Assembly: GCA_022749755.1 (NCBI GenBank)
Contig: CM040445.1
Span: forward strand, 9,073,182-9,137,181
Origin: Azadirachta indica
Taxonomy: Eukaryota; Streptophyta; Magnoliopsida; Sapindales; Meliaceae
Direction: 5' to 3'
Length of the DNA: 64,000 nt
Made by a program: the position numbers and the translations under genes. The notes below the pieces were generated by a model. It saw only the letters and a program-made list of their open reading frames with translations. It was not told the origin of the DNA and searched no databases. Position 1 is the stretch's first letter; every line of letters begins with the position of its first letter. Below are positions 61,066-64,000 of this stretch, one piece after another.

Positions 61066-63100
61066 CTACCTCGCTGAAAGTTTAGTCTCACACAAAATCA
61101 AAATATATATGGTTATGGAGTTGGAGAACTTTGGTAAGAGATTTGAACGTTCGAGCGTTTCCCAAGCCCTAAACATTCCAGCATATAATTCTCGTTGGTC
61201 TTGGCAGTGGCCAGCCTTAGCCACCGCCATTATGACATTATCAATAGTATTTGAGCATGAGCATTTTAATGATAAACTAGAATTTGAAGTGAGAGATACA
61301 TCACCATCCTGTACTTCATCAGCTATTAAACTAGAAGTACAATGTGGGGTTCTACTTTTTTTTGGGCTTGGTTGTTCTTCCAGAGCAGGGAAAAGGTTTC
61401 TCTTGATGGTTGAAAAAGTAGCCCTAGCCCCTTGACTAACCAACCCAATTCGTCGTGCCCTTCTCTTCCAACTGTTATGTGCTATGTTTCTCCTCTCGTT
61501 TTTGGATTGCATAGCATAAACATTTGGGCCCAGATTGGATGGATGAGATCCTAATTAACTTGTTTGAGTCTCCTTGAGATTAAGCTCAGCTTGCATCTGG
61601 TAATACCCACCTCTTTGATTGACAACCGCCTCTTGAGCATTGGGTCTCGCCTAGTCTTTATCCATATGAGATATTGATTTATAGTTCAAAATGTTCAGAG
61701 CTTTATTTAATGAAGTAATCATATTGTCTTCTATTATCGCCGCTAAATTAATCTTTGCTGCAGCGAAAGAGGAGTTGCTAGTAGAGGTGGGTAGAAAAAC
61801 TGACTCGAACCAGACCGGACTGGAACAAGATCGGAATTTACGAGTTCGGTCCGGTATTTTATGCAATTTGGTTCGGTTTCGGTTCTTAAAATAAAAAATC
61901 TAAAATTTTCGGTCCGGTTTTGATTTTAATCTAAAAAATTTGAATTGAAACGAAAATATTATTTTTTAATTTTTTTTATCTAAACGATGTTATTTTATTG
62001 TGTTTTCGTAAAACGACGTTGTTTAATAAAACAAAAAACTTTAAAAAAATAATAAATTTATTCAAAAACCAAACTGACCCGAAAATCGAATCGATCGATC
62101 CAGTTTGGTCAGAATTTTTCTTCTAATTCGGTCTGATTCGGTCTTAAAAATTAAAAACTCATAATTTTCGGATTCGGTCTGAGTTTTCAAAAACCTGGAC
62201 CATGCCCACCCCTAGTTGCTAGGATTACCTGTAAAGGCGTCTTTACCATGAAGCATTGGTTTATCTTTTTGCACCAGAAGAGAACCGTTAGTCTAAAGCT
62301 ATTCTTCGATGGTTGGAACTGAATTATACCCTTATTCTATTGCTTTAATTTTCATAGGTTTCAGAATTGGTGCTCGCAACTAAGACCCATATTTTGAACC
62401 TTATACTATACTGACTAAAGCGTTAAGATTAAGGTCAGAACATTCCCTCTAGACAGGTCTAATTGTGCCACAGTTTAACCAAACATTTGGTAGTTGTTCA
62501 CATAAAATAAGCAGGGTGGAAACATTCTCTTTGCCTGTAAGTTTTACCTAAAGCCCCTTTCTTAAAGGGTTAGTAATGTCAAAGTTAACTCGTATTTTTA
62601 TGAACTTCCTTAAGAAATAGTGCGATTGACCAACATCTATTTCCTCCACCTCTCCGATTATATTTGTTTGTACATAACATAGGTGAATTGTGAATTTCAA
62701 CCCAAAAAGAGGTGTCGATAAATTGTTGTTGTGCTTAATCTCCCTGACCCATAGGCTCAACTAAGATGAGTAATGATTTATAGAAAGTCCCCAGACCAGA
62801 TTATAGAACTTGTCGTCTGTCTAATTCTGAAGAGAACATGAACACAAATTTATTGCCACCAAGACTTTCCACCTCAATATGACCCACTGGTATCTGTATT
62901 TGTTGTATGGATAAGCGGAATATTTCTCTATTGACTTGTTTGGTAGATAAAACTTTACCCACCAAGCACTTGGATGCCATAATTTGCCCTTTCTCTTTTA
63001 GTTTGCCCCTAATTGTTATTATTTCGCTGTCTTCACTGATAAAGTGAGAGAAGAACAAAGCTTCGTAGGTTCTTCTTCTGCTATAAAGCACCGATTGCAA
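61066..63100 (-). pseudogene. DUF4283 / zf-CCHC_4 type ORF1 of a LINE-like element
   Basis: Reading down from 63100, the frame gives SEIITIRGKLKEKG, CLVGKVLSTKQVNREIF and VESLGGNKFVFMFSSELDRR, a DUF4283 domain. In another frame (62760-62548) IGEVEEIDVG, FIKIRVNFDITNPLRKGL continues the family pattern. A decayed knuckle (LPNVWLNCGTI) lies near 62470. The C-terminal tail is at 61512-61066 (RNIAHNSWKRRARRIGL, then a Ser-rich stretch). Such proteins are encoded upstream of, or derived from, plant non-LTR retrotransposons and bind RNA. Frameshifts and the inserted hAT MITE at 61782-62214 make it a relic. No endonuclease/RT follows within the window. Confidence 0.65.
61782..62214. mobile_element. 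hAT-type MITE with perfect 8-bp target duplication
   Basis: The ends are TAGAGGTGGGTAG at the left and ATGCCCACCCCTA at the right (inverted: TAGGGGTGGGCAT). GTTGCTAG flanks both sides (61774-61781 and 62215-62222), the 8-bp duplication expected of hAT elements. The interior has CGGTTCGGT/CGGTCCGG words on the left and their inverted counterparts on the right, and no transposase. The 433-bp element interrupts the DUF4283 relic. Confidence 0.85.
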
Positions 63101-64000
63101 GTAAAGGAAGAACAGAGCACCAAGGATAGAAAGGAAGGAAAAGAGTGAAAACTGAGAGCTTGTAAACCCAAGTTAAGAAAAGGTTTTACTAGAAAAGAAA
63201 GCTGATGACAGCTAAAGAAACCCATGAGGAGAAGTGAAAACAGCCCAATAGTGGGCAGAGAGTTTTAAAACAAAGCTTGGAGGCTTGTAACTTGATGTGT
63301 GACTATCTTGTGATTGATTATTGTTTTATTTTAGCAGCCTACATTTTAAGTTTTCTTAAACGAGCAGATGTATTTTAGTTTGTAAAGTTCAAAATACTAT
63401 TGTAAATAAATTAAATAGAAATGAAAATATTTGGGCTAAAGTGCCAGCGTTTTATAAATCTTGTAAGGTTTTTCAATTTTCATTTCTTATCTCAAAAGAA
63501 TTACAACCTACATATATATAGACGAAGAATGGAGGGAACGAGATGAATTTGGCCGATGTGGGATATTTTAAAGACAGTGGAATTCATATTAGATTCACAA
63601 CACTCCTCCTTAGATTCTAGCAACTTTAATTACAATTAAAAGAAAAATACAACCCTTAAAAGTAATGTTGAATGTGTTTAATACTATCTTATTTCACTGT
63701 CTTCACTGATAAAGTGAGAGAAGAACAAAGCTTCGTAAGTTCTTCTTCTGCTATGAAGCACCGACTGCAAGTAAAGGAAGAACAGAGCACCGAGGATAGA
63801 AAGGAAGGAAAAGAGTGAAAACCGAGAGCTTGTAAACCCAAGTTAATAAAAGGTTTTACTAGAAAAGAAAGCTGATGACAGCTAAAGAAACTCACGAGGA
63901 GAAGTGAAAACAGCCCAATAGTGGGCAGAGAGTTTTAAAACAAAGCTTGGAGGCTTGTAACTTGATGTGTGACTATTTTGTGATTGATTATTGTTTTATT
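63021..64000. repeat. Direct repeat with 670-base period, two copies
   Basis: The segments at 63021-63330 and 63691-64000 (running off the window) match with only about nine differences by eye. They share CTTCACTGATAAAGTGAGAG, AGCACCGA.TGCAAGTAAAG and AACAGCCCAATAGTGGGCAG. The spacer at 63331-63690 is seen only once. On the minus strand the repeat lies directly upstream of, and overlaps the start of, the DUF4283 frame, so it may be a repeated 5' region. Both copies carry the same 68-residue open frame, which has no recognisable domain. Confidence 0.85.

Overview
This is nuclear DNA of a eudicot plant. It is very AT-rich between genes, has GT-AG introns with T-rich acceptors, carries plant-specific families (GRAS, F-box/PP2-A13, SEUSS/SLK), and is dense in plant transposon relics (Ty1/copia, Mutator-like, hAT-type MITEs, DUF4283/LINE-type ORF1). 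The species cannot be named from the sequence alone.

Layout. 0-0.7 kb: 3' end of a GRAS gene resembling SCL28 (+). 3.0-8.5 kb: an old copia element on the minus strand with both LTRs and a target-site duplication that differs at one base. 10.05-11.6 kb: a non-autonomous Mutator-like element. 13.0-13.5 kb: a broken PMEI/invertase-inhibitor-like gene. 14.9-22.4 kb: a tandem duplication of a roughly 3.4-4.1 kb unit without obvious coding capacity, containing a conserved nested hairpin and palindromic MITEs. 26.2-29.0 kb: an F-box PP2-A13-like gene (+). 29.6-33.9 kb: a SEUSS/SLK-family transcriptional co-regulator (-), with an apparent frameshift in its first coding exon. 36.1-39.1 kb: a decayed second copia element (+). 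40.0-42.4 kb: the second PP2-A13-like copy (-). The two PP2-A13 copies form an inverted duplication around the SLK gene.

From 45 kb onward the window is transposon territory. It holds a fold-back element (45.4-46.05 kb), a PPR gene relic (48.1-48.3 kb, -), and a short-period palindromic repeat array (50.4-51.0 kb). A MULE transposase pseudogene follows (51.06-55.0 kb, +), split by a 1.4 kb insertion, and after it a duplicated GGTACC-rich block (55.3-56.0 kb). Next come an Ulp1/C48 protease relic (-), a (TAA)n tract and a DUF1985-like ORF (+), then a DUF4283-type ORF1 relic (-) split by a hAT MITE with a perfect 8-bp target duplication. The window ends in a 670-bp-period direct repeat.

The genes that look functional are the GRAS gene, the two PP2-A13-like genes and probably the SLK gene, subject to its frameshift. 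They share no pathway visible here. The PP2-A13 proteins would be SCF ubiquitin-ligase adaptors in the cytosol or nucleus; the GRAS and SLK proteins would be nuclear regulators. I found no convincingly new system. The most unusual structures are the hairpin-bearing tandem duplication, the PP2-A13 inverted duplication with a natural MITE empty site, and the MULE/Ulp1/DUF1985 block with its palindromic array.
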